A stretch of DNA of 64,000 bases from Opitutaceae bacterium (GTDB lineage: Bacteria > Verrucomicrobiota > Verrucomicrobiia > Opitutales > Opitutaceae): the NCBI GenBank assembly GCA_030648295.1, contig JAUSID010000095.1, forward strand, positions 1-64,000, read 5' to 3'. Within the stretch, counting starts at the first letter, position 1, and every line of letters starts with the position of its first letter. Shown piece after piece: positions 50,974 to 60,418 of this stretch. The notes below the pieces were generated by a model. That model did no database searches, had not been told where the DNA came from, and saw only the letters and a list, made by a program, of their open reading frames with translations. Position numbers and translations under genes: made by a program.

Positions 50974-51946
50974 GTTGTCCCGGCCGGCCATGACCTCTGG
51001 TCACCAACCCGTGTTGCTGCGCGAGGTCCTCGACCTGTTCGTGTCGCGGCCGGGGGGGCGTTACCTGGATTGTACCTTTGGCGGTGGCGGCCACACGCGG
51101 GCCCTGCTCGAGTCTGCGCCCGGCATCAGCGTGCTCGCACTCGATCGGGATCCCGCTGCGGCGGATCGTGCTGCAAGCTTGCGCGAGGAATTCGCCGGGC
51201 GCTTCGCGCTGATCGATCGTGATTTTGGCCGGCTGGACGAAACGGCGGACGCGGGATTCGACGGCATACTTTTCGACCTGGGCGTGTCATCGTTCCAACT
51301 CGACGAGACCGGGCGTGGTTTCTCGTTCCGGCAGGACGCGCCCGCCGACATGAGAATGGATCCGCGCACAGGCGTGCCGGCCAGCCGCTGGCTCGAAACG
51401 GCGACCGAAGAGATGCTGGTCCGCGCCATTCGCGATTTTGGCGAGGAGGTGCACTGGAAGCGCGTTGTGCGCGCAATTCTCGCCGCCCGCGGATCCGGTG
51501 CGCTGGCGCGGACGGCGAGTCTTGCGGCGCTGATTGCCGGGGCAATTCCCGCGCGTGACCGGCACACGTCGAGGCTGCATCCGGCAACGCGGTCGTTTCA
51601 GGGGATCCGGATCGCGGTGAACGACGAGATCGGCGCGATCGAGCGCGCGCTGCCGGTCGCCTTCGAAAAACTCGCCGACGGCGGGGTGATGTGCGTCATC
51701 AGTTTTCACTCCCTGGAAGATCGGCCGGTGAAGCAGTTCTTCCGCCGGCTGTGCGGCCAGCCGGAAAGCGCGGACGATCACACGCCCCAGGACCTGCGGG
51801 TGAAGCGGGCGGAGCCGCTGACGCGGCGCCCGCTCACGCCCGGCGACGACGAGATCGCCGCCAATCCGCGCAGCCGTTCCGCGAAGCTGCGCGCGTTGCG
51901 CAAACTTCCCTCCGCCCCCCGCCCCAACTTCTCCGCCGCACCATGA
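50954..51946 (+). CDS. rsmH: 16S rRNA (cytosine-1402-N4)-methyltransferase RsmH
   Basis: 330 residues from MGPTLDELSRPAMTSGHQPV; an internal ATG at 50990 is an alternative. The family's HxPVLLxE start is GHQPVLLREVLDLF, the SAM-binding loop is YLDCTFGGGGHTRALLE, and DGILFDLGVSSFQLDETGRG, GFSFRQDAPADMRMDP and SFHSLEDRPVKQFFR are all present. It methylates C1402 in the decoding centre. It is a standard dcw member, and the stop overlaps the ftsL-like ATG (ATGA). Confidence 0.96.
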   Translation: MGPTLDELSRPAMTSGHQPVLLREVLDLFVSRPGGRYLDCTFGGGGHTRALLESAPGISVLALDRDPAAADRAASLREEFAGRFALIDRDFGRLDETADAGFDGILFDLGVSSFQLDETGRGFSFRQDAPADMRMDPRTGVPASRWLETATEEMLVRAIRDFGEEVHWKRVVRAILAARGSGALARTASLAALIAGAIPARDRHTSRLHPATRSFQGIRIAVNDEIGAIERALPVAFEKLADGGVMCVISFHSLEDRPVKQFFRRLCGQPESADDHTPQDLRVKRAEPLTRRPLTPGDDEIAANPRSRSAKLRALRKLPSAPRPNFSAAP

Positions 51947-52410
51947 AAAACAATTCCCGCGCCTTCGTGAACCAGTTCTTTGTCGGGCTGCTGGTGACAC
52001 TCTGCTTCGGCGGCACGGTCGGGCTCGGCACGGTGTGGATGCGTCACCAGATTTCAATTACGGCGAAAACCAACCGGATGCTCCTCGCCAGCATCGATGA
52101 ACTGGAGCGACACCTGGCGGAAAAGATTGCGCTGGTCGAGAGTGAGCAAAGCCCGGGGAACCTGCGCCACCGCAACGAGGACTTCCGGCTCGGGCTCGTC
52201 GCCATGAGCGATCCGCAGGTCGCGGTCATGCCGATCGCTGACGATCCCGTCCGCCGGATGGTGATGGCCGCGAATCGCCGGCGGATGAGCGATGGGCCGG
52301 AGCAGGTCGCGCTGACCTGGCGCGAGGGCGCGACGCGTGAGGCCGCGACCCGCGAGCCGCGAACCGAGAGCCCGGCCCGCGTCACCTTCTCGGTGGCGTT
52401 TCGCCGCTAA
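51943..52410 (+). CDS. ftsL: FtsL-like divisome protein
   Basis: 155 residues. A short cytoplasmic N-terminus leads into one transmembrane helix (FFVGLLVTLCFGGTVGLGTV) followed by a helical stretch with a coiled-coil look (SITAKTNRMLLASIDELERHLAEK). This topology and the place between rsmH and ftsI are those of FtsL, which forms a complex with FtsB and FtsQ and activates FtsWI. FtsL sequences are poorly conserved, so the call depends on topology and synteny. The C-terminus is longer than usual. Confidence 0.65.
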   Translation: MKNNSRAFVNQFFVGLLVTLCFGGTVGLGTVWMRHQISITAKTNRMLLASIDELERHLAEKIALVESEQSPGNLRHRNEDFRLGLVAMSDPQVAVMPIADDPVRRMVMAANRRRMSDGPEQVALTWREGATREAATREPRTESPARVTFSVAFRR

Positions 52411-52415
52411 CGCCG

Positions 52416-54407
52416 ATGTCCAGGGGCTTCGCATCCAGCTACCGGATTGTCCTGCTGAGCGCCGGACTTCTGCTGTGCTTTGGCGGATTCACGGTGCGGC
52501 TCGTGTGGCTGCATGTGGTCGAGCGCGATACGTTGCTGCGCTCGATCACCAAGGCGCGGCACCAGCTGAACGTCGAGCCCGCGCAGCGGGGCGACATTCT
52601 CGATTGGCGCGGCACCGTGCTCGCCACCAGTCGTTCGATGATCGTGCTCGGTGTCGATCCGATGTCGCTGCGGCCGCAGGACGCGGGCAAATGGCCGGAG
52701 CTGGCGCGGTTGATGGCGTTGCCCGAGCCCGAACTCCGCCGGATTTTCAACACGAAATATCGTCCCACGGCCCCGGCCGCGCGGCTCGGCGACGGCGCGA
52801 ACAACGCCGGCGGCATCGTCTTCAACGTCAGCGGCCTGGCGGCGGCGCCGCCAGCCGCCAGCCCGGCAGACGTGGAAGCAGAGGAGGGCGATGAGGCGTT
52901 CGAAGGCGCACCGGATAAGAAAGGCCGGCGGCCGATTCGCTGGGTGAAGTTGAGCGAAACGGTTTCCGAATCGCTCTACGACGAAATCGAGAAGCTGGGC
53001 ATTCATGGCGTCTACGGCCAGCGCGTTTACCGGCGCGTGTATCCAAATAATCAGCTCGCCGCGCACCTGGTCGGATATGTCGATCGCGAGCAGCGCGGCG
53101 TCGCCGGAATCGAGTACTACGCCGACTTTTATCTCCGGGGGCAGAATGGATGGCGCGAGGGCGAACGCGATGGCCGCAATCGCGAGCTCCCGCAGTTCAC
53201 CACGCGGCACGTGCCCGCCTCGGACGGTTACAACGTGACGCTCTCGATCAACGCGGCGGTGCAGGACCTGGTGGAGCAGGAACTCGCGGCGATTGCGGGG
53301 AAATTCAAGCCGCTGAAGGCGACGATCATCGTGAGCGATCCCAACAACGGGTTCATCCTCGGGATGGCGAATTATCCCACGTTCAACCTGAACGAATATA
53401 ACAAGGTCCCGAAAGACGAGATGGGCCGCATGCGCAACATTGCCGTCGCCGATGTGTACGAGCCCGGCTCCGCCTTCAAGATCGTGGCGGCGGCGGCTGC
53501 GCTGGAGGAAGGGCGCGTCACGCTGAACGAATCGTTCAACTGCTCGACGGACAAGATCACCTACAAGGGTCGGCTGCTGAGCCTGCCGGGCGAGGACCAC
53601 GAGTTCGATCACCCGCTGGCGCTGCCGGAGATCATCTCTCGCTCGAGCAATCGCGGCGCGGCGCAGCTCGGCATGCGGGTCGGTGAGGAGCGTTTTCATT
53701 TCTATGCGAGCGCGTTCGGTTTCGGCCGCACGCTCGGGTTTCCCGTGGGCGGGGAGGTGCCGGGTATTTTCGCGCCGTGGAAAAAGTGGAATGCGCTCGA
53801 CATCACGCGCATCCCGGCGGGCCACACCATCGCCGCGACCGCGCTCCAGATGCACCAGGCGATGAGCGTGATTGCGAGTGGCGGGGTTCTGTACCGCCCG
53901 CAGCTGATCCGGAAAATCCGCAACCAAAAGGGTGAGGTGGTTTTCGATCGCGAGGATGGCATCGAAATCAACCGGGTCGTCTCGACGCGCACGGCGCGGC
54001 TCGTGGCGGAGATGCTGGTCGGCGTGGCCTCGAAGGGCGGCACCGCCCCGCAGGCCGCCATTCGCGTCAACGGCGTCGACTACGAGGCGGCGGGGAAAAC
54101 CGGTACGACCCAGAAGCTCGAATCACAGATACTGTCCGACGGCAGCACGAAGCAGGTTTATTCGCGCCAACACCACGTCGCCTCCTTCATTGGATTTTTC
54201 CCGGCGAGCCGGCCGCAGGTTGCGATTTCAGTCATCGTCGACGACGCTGACGCGCACGCGCCGGGCGGAATCGCGTACGGAGGAACCGTGGCCGCGCCGT
54301 CGTTCCGAAGCCTCGGCGAAAAATTGATTCATATCCTTCCCATCAACCCTCCCAGCCAGCTCGCGCGCCCCCCGCTGCTCGCCGCCCACGAAGGAGCCCG
54401 CCAGTGA
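52416..54407 (+). CDS. ftsI: Peptidoglycan transpeptidase FtsI (PBP3 type)
   Basis: 663 residues. An N-terminal anchor (IVLLSAGLLLCFGGFTVRLV) precedes the dimerisation domain (QRGDILDWRGTVLATSRSMI) and a transpeptidase domain with S352-A-F-K355 (YEPGSAFKIV), S410-x-N412 (SRSSNRG) and K561-T-G (AAGKTGTTQK). It crosslinks septal peptidoglycan with FtsW. Between about residues 120 and 180 there is an unusual Ala/Glu-rich insert (SPADVEAEEGDEAFEGAPDK). The start follows the ftsL-like stop by 5 bp. Confidence 0.95.
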   Translation: MSRGFASSYRIVLLSAGLLLCFGGFTVRLVWLHVVERDTLLRSITKARHQLNVEPAQRGDILDWRGTVLATSRSMIVLGVDPMSLRPQDAGKWPELARLMALPEPELRRIFNTKYRPTAPAARLGDGANNAGGIVFNVSGLAAAPPAASPADVEAEEGDEAFEGAPDKKGRRPIRWVKLSETVSESLYDEIEKLGIHGVYGQRVYRRVYPNNQLAAHLVGYVDREQRGVAGIEYYADFYLRGQNGWREGERDGRNRELPQFTTRHVPASDGYNVTLSINAAVQDLVEQELAAIAGKFKPLKATIIVSDPNNGFILGMANYPTFNLNEYNKVPKDEMGRMRNIAVADVYEPGSAFKIVAAAAALEEGRVTLNESFNCSTDKITYKGRLLSLPGEDHEFDHPLALPEIISRSSNRGAAQLGMRVGEERFHFYASAFGFGRTLGFPVGGEVPGIFAPWKKWNALDITRIPAGHTIAATALQMHQAMSVIASGGVLYRPQLIRKIRNQKGEVVFDREDGIEINRVVSTRTARLVAEMLVGVASKGGTAPQAAIRVNGVDYEAAGKTGTTQKLESQILSDGSTKQVYSRQHHVASFIGFFPASRPQVAISVIVDDADAHAPGGIAYGGTVAAPSFRSLGEKLIHILPINPPSQLARPPLLAAHEGARQ

Positions 54408-54508
54408 TCGGCTATCTGACGTCCAACTATCCGCTCATCCACGCCTTCCGGCCTGCTGCTGCCCGTAGGACCCGGCGCGAAACCCTCGCGCTCAATCGCG
54501 TTTTCAAA

Positions 54509-56002
54509 ATGGCCCCCAAACTATCGGATTACTTTCACGACGACGAAATCCTCGGCGTGAAGGGCTCGCTCGACCGGCCCATCTCCGGGCTCGTGATCGA
54601 CAGCCGCCGCGTCGTACCGGGGACGCTGTTCTTCGCCCTGCCAGGTCTGCGGACCGACGGCGCCAGCTACATGGACGAGGCGATCAGCCGTGGTGCGGTC
54701 GCGATTGTCGCGCAAAAACTCCCGGTGCACCCGCCCGGCAAGGTGACGTTCATCCAGGTGGCTGACGCGCGCGCAACGCTCGCGGCGGTCGCCCAGCGTT
54801 TTTATAAATTCCCCGATCGCGAACTCGCGGTCGTGGGCGTGACGGGCACGAACGGCAAGACGACGGTCACGCACCTGCTCAAACATTTCCTCAACGGCGA
54901 CCAGCGCGTTGGCCTGCTCGGGACGATCAGTTACGATTTGGGGGCGCGCACGGTGCCGTCATTTCGCACCACGCCGGAGTCGCTCGATGTTTTTGGGTTG
55001 ATGGCGCAGATGCGCGACGCGGGGTGCCGGCAGGCGGTGATGGAGGTGAGCTCGCACGGGATCGATCAGCAGCGCGTGCGCGGCGTGCAGTTCGCCGCCG
55101 CGGTGTTCACGAACCTGACCCGCGATCATCTGGATTACCACAAGTCGATCGAGGCGTACTTCGAAGTGAAGACCCGGCTGTTCACCGGCGGGACCGGCGC
55201 GGTGCCGAAGGTTGCGGTGGTGAATGTCGACGATCCGCATGGTGAAAAACTGGCGGCGCACATCGGCGCCAGCGTGCCGGCGGCGCGGCTGGTGACATTC
55301 GGCGAGAATCCGGCGGCTTCGGTGCGGGCGGAAAACCTTGGTCTCAACTTCAAGAACACGACGTTCCGGCTGGTCTGGCCCGGCGGATCGCTCGAAATCG
55401 ATTCGCCGCTGATCGGGCGCTACAACGTGAGCAATCTTCTCGCCGCGGTGGCGACGGCGTGGGGCCTCGGCCGCGATCCGGTGGTGTTCCTGCCGCGGCT
55501 CCGCGGGTTCAAGGGCGTGCCCGGCCGCATGGAGCGAATCGACGAGGGCCAGCCGTTCAACGTACTGGTGGATTACGCGCACACCGACGATGCGCTGCGC
55601 AACGCGCTAGGCATGCTGCGCACGATCACGCCCGGCCGGCTGCTCGTCGTATTCGGCTGCGGCGGCAACCGCGATCGGACCAAGCGGCCGCTGATGACGC
55701 GCGCCGTGCAGGAGTTCGCCGACTTTGCGTTCGCCACGGCGGACAATCCGCGCACCGAGGCGGTGGCGCAGATTTTCGAGGACATGCGCGCGGGCGTGAC
55801 CGCGCCGGAAAAGATCACCTGGATCGATGATCGCCGCCGCGCCATCAGCCTGGCGCTCGATGTCGCGAAGCCGGGCGACTGCCTGCTGATCGCGGGCAAG
55901 GGACACGAGAGCTACCAGGAATTCGCCGACACCGTCTTCCCGTTCGACGACCGCCAGGTCGTGCGGGAACTGATCGGGATCAAGGCGCTGAAGACGGGAT
56001 GA
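54509..56002 (+). CDS. murE: UDP-MurNAc-tripeptide synthetase MurE (meso-DAP type)
   Basis: 497 residues from MAPKLSDYFHDDEI. The frame begins at GTG 54404 overlapping the ftsI stop, but its first 35 residues (Arg/Ala-rich) are not MurE-like. Motifs: ATP-binding GVTGTNGKTTVTHLLKHF, EVSSHGIDQQRVRGV, FTNLTRDHLDYH and the amino-acid-selecting DNPRTE (in FATADNPRTEAVAQIF), which marks meso-diaminopimelate use. It adds the third residue of the stem peptide in the cytoplasm. About 190 bp with a word-tandem inverted repeat separates it from murF. Confidence 0.96.
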   Translation: MAPKLSDYFHDDEILGVKGSLDRPISGLVIDSRRVVPGTLFFALPGLRTDGASYMDEAISRGAVAIVAQKLPVHPPGKVTFIQVADARATLAAVAQRFYKFPDRELAVVGVTGTNGKTTVTHLLKHFLNGDQRVGLLGTISYDLGARTVPSFRTTPESLDVFGLMAQMRDAGCRQAVMEVSSHGIDQQRVRGVQFAAAVFTNLTRDHLDYHKSIEAYFEVKTRLFTGGTGAVPKVAVVNVDDPHGEKLAAHIGASVPAARLVTFGENPAASVRAENLGLNFKNTTFRLVWPGGSLEIDSPLIGRYNVSNLLAAVATAWGLGRDPVVFLPRLRGFKGVPGRMERIDEGQPFNVLVDYAHTDDALRNALGMLRTITPGRLLVVFGCGGNRDRTKRPLMTRAVQEFADFAFATADNPRTEAVAQIFEDMRAGVTAPEKITWIDDRRRAISLALDVAKPGDCLLIAGKGHESYQEFADTVFPFDDRQVVRELIGIKALKTG

Positions 56003-56007
56003 AAACG

Positions 56008-56181
56008 AAGGACCAGAGACGAGAGACTAGAGACCAGGGACTACGGAATAACCGTAGCAGCCGAGGTCACGAGGCTGGTGCCTTTGCATGTTTTCCCGAG
56101 GCGCTGAAATCAGACTCCTTTCGTCGGCTGCTACGCGCGGCACTTTCAGTCCCTGGTCTTTGGTCCCTGGTCCCTGGTCCC
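56008..56181. repeat. Word-tandem inverted repeat (site G) between murE and murF
   Basis: Left arm (56008-56044): GAAGGACCAGAGACGAGAGA-type words. Right arm (56147-56181): their complement, TCCCTGGTCTTTGGTCCCTG and on. A nested inverted pair GTAGCAGCCGA (56054-56064) and TCGGCTGCTAC (about 56123-56133) lies between. The unit 56052-56075 repeats 21909-21932 in the opposite sense. It sits inside the co-directional dcw operon. Confidence 0.7.
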
Positions 56182-56194
56182 ATCCTTGCCTGAC

Positions 56195-57715
56195 ATGCCG
56201 ACGTTCGCGCCAGAACAACTTGCCCGATGGACGGGCGGCCGATGGACGATTCGACCGGCGACTCCACTTCGTGAATTCACGGTGGACACGCGGCAGCTGC
56301 GGCCCGGCCAGGTTTTTGTCGCGATCAAAACCGAAAAACGGGACGGTCACGATTTCCTGCGGGCGGCGGAAGCCGCCGGAGCGGCGGCTGCGCTCGTGGG
56401 CCGCGCGGACCCGTCGCTCGGGCTGCCGCAGCTGGTGGTGAGTGATCCGCTCGCCGCGTTCCAGGCCATTGCGCGTGAACACCGGCGGACGTTCCAGGGC
56501 CCGGTGGTCGGCATTTCCGGGAGCGCGGGCAAGACCTCGACGAAGGACTTGCTCGCGCTCCTCCTCGGTGGCGTGCCCTGTGATGCGACAAGCGAGCAGG
56601 GCCGCCCCCATTTCGCTGCGGCGGCGAATTCAGGCGGTTCGTGCGGCGTTCACGCCACCGAGGATAAACTTCCGGTCCGCCGCGGCGGCGGTGCCGGTCA
56701 GGGAGTGCTCGCGACGGAGGGCAACCTCAACAATCACCTCGGCGTGCCGCTCACGCTGACGCGGCTCGATCCGGATCGCCATGCCTTCGCCGTGATCGAG
56801 GCGGGAATCAGCGCGCCGGACGAGATGAAGCCGCTGGCGGAAATGATTCAGCCCGACGTGGCGTTGATCACGCTCGTCGCGCCCGCGCACACGGAGGAAC
56901 TCGGCAGCATCGAGGGCGTGGCGCGCGAAAAAGCGGTGCTGCCGGCCGCGTTGCGCGGCGCCGGCATCGCCGTATTTCCGCGGCAGACCGCAGAATTCGC
57001 GGCGTTTCGGGATCTGACGGTGCGCACGATGGTGGTGGAACGCGCCGACGTCATTCGCCCCGCCGAGCCGCCGAAGGACGTCGTTTATTTCACGGTCACG
57101 CAGCGTGACGACGAGACCGCAATCGCGCTGGCCTACGGTCCACCCCCGCCGCTCGTGTTCACTTGCCGGCGCGTCTCCGACGGCATGGCGCAAAACGCGA
57201 CGCTGGCGATCTGCACCGCGCTCTGGCTCGGCATCGGCCGCGATCAAATCCAGGCGCGCCTGGCGTGCTGGCAGCCGGCCAAACTCCGCGCCGAGATCCG
57301 CCGCGAGGAGGGCCGGATGCTGTATCTGGACTGTTACAACGCGAATCCCGCCGCGATGACCGATGCGCTCGGGACCTTTGTCGCGATTGCTCCGCCGGCC
57401 GAACCGCGGCTGTACGTCATCGGCTGCATGGAGGAACTGGGCGCAGACTCCGCCGCGCAGCATCGCGCGCTCGGCCGCCAGATCCCGCTGCGTGAAATCG
57501 ACCGGCTGTTCGTCATCGGGACACACGCGCACGTGGTGTGCGCCGGCGTGCTCGAGCGCGGCGACCTGACCCGGCAGATTCAAATCGTCTCGTCGCTCGA
57601 TCTCGTGACGCCGTGCGTGGCCGAGTGGAAGGGGGCGGTTTTCGTGAAGGGCAGCCGGCGCTACCAACTCGAAAAGGTCCTCGAGGTGCAGAGCTCGTTC
57701 CCGCTGCCATGCTGA
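56195..57715 (+). CDS. murF: UDP-MurNAc-tripeptide:D-Ala-D-Ala ligase MurF
   Basis: 506 residues from MPTFAPEQLARWTGG. The N-terminal substrate domain (FTVDTRQLRPGQVFVAI) is followed by the ATPase with GISGSAGKTSTKDLLALLLG and EGNLNNHLGVPLTLTRLD, FAVIEAGISAPDEM and the domain 3 YLDCYNANPAAMTDAL. It joins D-Ala-D-Ala to the tripeptide. Between the P-loop helix and the EGNLNN motif there is an extra stretch of about 45 residues (starting VPCDATSEQGRPHFAAAANS) not normally present, low in conserved look and perhaps derived from inserted DNA. The frame is open throughout. Confidence 0.95.
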   Translation: MPTFAPEQLARWTGGRWTIRPATPLREFTVDTRQLRPGQVFVAIKTEKRDGHDFLRAAEAAGAAAALVGRADPSLGLPQLVVSDPLAAFQAIAREHRRTFQGPVVGISGSAGKTSTKDLLALLLGGVPCDATSEQGRPHFAAAANSGGSCGVHATEDKLPVRRGGGAGQGVLATEGNLNNHLGVPLTLTRLDPDRHAFAVIEAGISAPDEMKPLAEMIQPDVALITLVAPAHTEELGSIEGVAREKAVLPAALRGAGIAVFPRQTAEFAAFRDLTVRTMVVERADVIRPAEPPKDVVYFTVTQRDDETAIALAYGPPPPLVFTCRRVSDGMAQNATLAICTALWLGIGRDQIQARLACWQPAKLRAEIRREEGRMLYLDCYNANPAAMTDALGTFVAIAPPAEPRLYVIGCMEELGADSAAQHRALGRQIPLREIDRLFVIGTHAHVVCAGVLERGDLTRQIQIVSSLDLVTPCVAEWKGAVFVKGSRRYQLEKVLEVQSSFPLPC

Positions 57716-58824
57716 GCTATTTGGCCGACTATTCAGACTACTTTGGTCCGCTTCGACTGCTGCGCTACATCACGCTGCGGACGGCCCTGGCTGCGCTCAC
57801 CTCGCTCGTCATCGGGTTTGCGCTCGGCCCGATCATGATCCGCAAGTTTCGCGAGCTGAAGTTCGGGCACGGCTACATCGACGACCGGACGGGCGCGCTC
57901 GGGGCGAGCTACTTCGACAAGAAGAACACGCCGACGATGGGCGGGTTGATCATCTTCATCTCCGTGTTTCTCAGCGCGGCCTTGTGGGCGACGCCCAACG
58001 TGTGGGTCTTCACCAGCCTGTTCGTATACGCCGCGCTGACCGTGCCCGGGTTTCGCGATGATTACCTGAAGGTGGTGCACAAGAACCGCAATGGCATCTC
58101 CTCCTGGGAAAAGATCGCGTGGCAAACCGCCGCGACCCTGGGCGCCCTGGCTCTGCTGATCATTCATCCGGACAGCGCGAAAAAAATCCGCGAGTTTTGG
58201 ATCCCGTTCATCAAGCACCCGATCATCACGCAAATGCCCTGGTGGCTGCTGCTGGCGTTGATTTACCTGTGGGTCGTCGGCTTCAGCAACGCGATCAACA
58301 TCACGGACGGCCTCGACGGGCTGGCGGTGGGATGCACGATCACGGTGGCGCTCGTGATGGGCGTGATGGCCTATGTCGCCGATCACGTTTTTCTCGCCGA
58401 ATACCTGCTGACGAGCCACGTGCCGAAGACCGGGGAGCTGACCGTGATCTGCGGCGCGTTGATTGGCGGCAGCATGGCCTTTCTCTGGTTCAACTCGCAC
58501 CCGGCGGAAGTGTTCATGGGCGACACCGGTTCGCTTGCACTCGGCGGGCTGATTGGTGTGATGGCTTTCATGATTCACCAGCCGCTCACGCTGGTGATCG
58601 CCGGCGGGGTGTTCGTGATGGAACTCGTTTCCGTTGTCATCCAGGTGAGCTGGTTCAAGTACACGCGGCGCCGGTTTGGCGAGGGCCGGAGGGTGTTCCT
58701 CATGGCGCCGATCCACCATCATTTTCAGAAGAAGGGCTGGCCCGAAACGAAGGTCGTCCTGCGTTTCTGGGTCCTCTCGCTCGGCTGCGCGCTGGCCAGC
58801 CTCGCGACGCTGAAGCTTCGCTGA
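57709..58824 (+). CDS. mraY: Phospho-MurNAc-pentapeptide transferase MraY
   Basis: 371 residues, ATG overlapping the murF stop. About ten transmembrane helices. Key motifs: YFDKKNTPTMGGLIIFISVF, the DDxxK site in FRDDYLKVVHKNRNGIS, NAINITDGLDGLAVG, FMGDTGSLALGG and the HHHFQKKGWPETKVV loop. It makes lipid I from UDP-MurNAc-pentapeptide and undecaprenyl phosphate at the cytoplasmic face of the inner membrane. Order and overlap match other dcw clusters. Confidence 0.97.
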   Translation: MLSYLADYSDYFGPLRLLRYITLRTALAALTSLVIGFALGPIMIRKFRELKFGHGYIDDRTGALGASYFDKKNTPTMGGLIIFISVFLSAALWATPNVWVFTSLFVYAALTVPGFRDDYLKVVHKNRNGISSWEKIAWQTAATLGALALLIIHPDSAKKIREFWIPFIKHPIITQMPWWLLLALIYLWVVGFSNAINITDGLDGLAVGCTITVALVMGVMAYVADHVFLAEYLLTSHVPKTGELTVICGALIGGSMAFLWFNSHPAEVFMGDTGSLALGGLIGVMAFMIHQPLTLVIAGGVFVMELVSVVIQVSWFKYTRRRFGEGRRVFLMAPIHHHFQKKGWPETKVVLRFWVLSLGCALASLATLKLR

Positions 58825-58826
58825 AC

Positions 58827-59060
58827 ATGAACCCCAACCCCGATCCCGACCGCGTGTTTCCGCTCTCGGGCGGCTCGTCTGAACGAGCGGCCCTTCGTCC
58901 GCCGCGTCTCAGTGTTTATCCCCGCTACGCCACCGTGCCCATCATGGGCCATCGCGCGTTTCTGCGTGCGTGGGCCGCCCGCCGCGCCGCGCGTCTCGCG
59001 TCTGCGCAGGCGGCGGGAAAACCCGCCGAAACCGCCGCGCTCGCCGGGTCGCTCGGTTGA
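58827..59060 (+). CDS. Small basic protein between mraY and murD
   Basis: 77 residues, starting 3 bp after the mraY stop and ending 4 bp before the murD ATG. It is Arg/Ala/Pro-rich (MGHRAFLRAWAARRAARLAS) without membrane segments and is not like any family I know. Perfect packing between two essential genes suggests it is translated. It is analogous in place and composition to the small gene between mraZ and rsmH. Confidence 0.5.
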   Translation: MNPNPDPDRVFPLSGGSSERAALRPPRLSVYPRYATVPIMGHRAFLRAWAARRAARLASAQAAGKPAETAALAGSLG

Positions 59061-59064
59061 ACCA

Positions 59065-60372
59065 ATGTCGCTCGTCGTCCCGAGCTTCCTCGCCCCGCTG
59101 CTCGCCGCGCCCGTCGCCGTTTTCGGCGGCGGCGTGAGCGGGGAGGGGCTGCGCGCGTTATTGGCCGCACTCGGGGCGGAGGCGACGATCTACGACGAGA
59201 AAACGGGACGCGGGGCGTTGTTCACGCTCGATGACGCGGCGCGACACCGTCTCGTCGTGTTTTCCCCGGGCTTCTCGCCGGAGCATCCGTGGCTGGCGGG
59301 TGCACGTTCGGTGGGAATCGAATGCCTCGGCGAACTCGATTTTGCGTCGCTCTTCTGGAGTGGTCGCCTCGTCGCGATTACGGGCACGAATGGGAAAACC
59401 ACCCTGACTGAGTTTCTCACCCACGCGCTGCGAACGGTCGGGCGCGATGCCCGCGCGACGGGCAACATCGGCGATCCGTTCTCGCGTCTCGTCGTGATGA
59501 CGGGCGGCGGCGCCAGGGACTCCATGGCGGTTTGCGAGGTAAGTTCGTTCCAGGCCGAAACGCTGAAGCACTTTCGCGCCGACGCGACGCTCTGGATCAA
59601 CTTCGCCGAGGACCACCTGGAGCGGCACGCCGGACTGGAAGGTTATTTCAGTGCGAAGTGGAAACTCGTGGCGCACACCGATCCGGACAATGTGTTTGTC
59701 GGCAGTTCGGTGCAGCGGTTTGCGCGCAAGTTCGACCGGCCGCTCACCACCGTCGCCGCGATCGCGACTGAGGACCAGCCGGCGGATCCGCGGCTGGCTC
59801 GTACGCCGTTCGCCGAATATCCGCAGCGGGAAAACTTCCTGCTCGCGGCAGCCTGGTGGCGCACGGCCGGATTTGACGAGGCCGCGCTCCATGCCGCGGC
59901 GCGGACGTTTCAGCTCGGGCGCCATCGCTTGGCGCGCGTCGCGGAGCGCGACGGCGTCACGTATTGGAACGATTCGAAGGCCACGAATTTTCATGCCGTG
60001 GAAGCGGCACTCGCGAGGTTCACCACGCCGGTCGTCCTCATCGCGGGCGGAAAATCCAAGGGGGGCGACCTGGCGGGTTTCGTCCACCGAATCGCGCCGC
60101 GGGTGAAGCACGCCGTCCTGATGGGCGAAACCGCCGCGGACCTCGCGTTCCACGGCTCCACCTTCCGCATGGCCCATTCAACCTGCGCGACGCTGGCGGA
60201 AGCCGTGCGTCGCGCGTCGGAACTGGCGGCCCCGGGCGAGCACGTGCTGCTGAGCCCGGGTTTCGCAAGCTTCGACATGTTCCGCAACTACGAGGATCGG
60301 GGCGAACAATTCGAACAGCTCGTCCGGACCGCCTTACGCGAAAGCGGCGCTCCGGCGGCGAGTTTGGGATAG
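59065..60372 (+). CDS. murD: UDP-MurNAc-L-Ala:D-Glu ligase MurD
   Basis: 435 residues from MSLVVPSFLAPLLAAPVAVF; the frame opens upstream at 58912 within the small gene. ATP-binding ITGTNGKTTLTEFLTHAL, CEVSSFQAETLKHFRADATL, WINFAEDHLERHAGLEGYFS and the C-terminal TYWNDSKATNFHAVEAAL, LIAGGKSKGGDL and LLSPGFASFDMFRNYEDRGE are the MurD set. It adds D-glutamate to UDP-MurNAc-L-Ala. The N-terminal Rossmann domain is slightly short but complete. Confidence 0.96.
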   Translation: MSLVVPSFLAPLLAAPVAVFGGGVSGEGLRALLAALGAEATIYDEKTGRGALFTLDDAARHRLVVFSPGFSPEHPWLAGARSVGIECLGELDFASLFWSGRLVAITGTNGKTTLTEFLTHALRTVGRDARATGNIGDPFSRLVVMTGGGARDSMAVCEVSSFQAETLKHFRADATLWINFAEDHLERHAGLEGYFSAKWKLVAHTDPDNVFVGSSVQRFARKFDRPLTTVAAIATEDQPADPRLARTPFAEYPQRENFLLAAAWWRTAGFDEAALHAAARTFQLGRHRLARVAERDGVTYWNDSKATNFHAVEAALARFTTPVVLIAGGKSKGGDLAGFVHRIAPRVKHAVLMGETAADLAFHGSTFRMAHSTCATLAEAVRRASELAAPGEHVLLSPGFASFDMFRNYEDRGEQFEQLVRTALRESGAPAASLG

Positions 60373-60418
60373 CATTCCCATCTCCGACCCTTCAAAACCC
60401 GACCAACCAATTCCTCCT

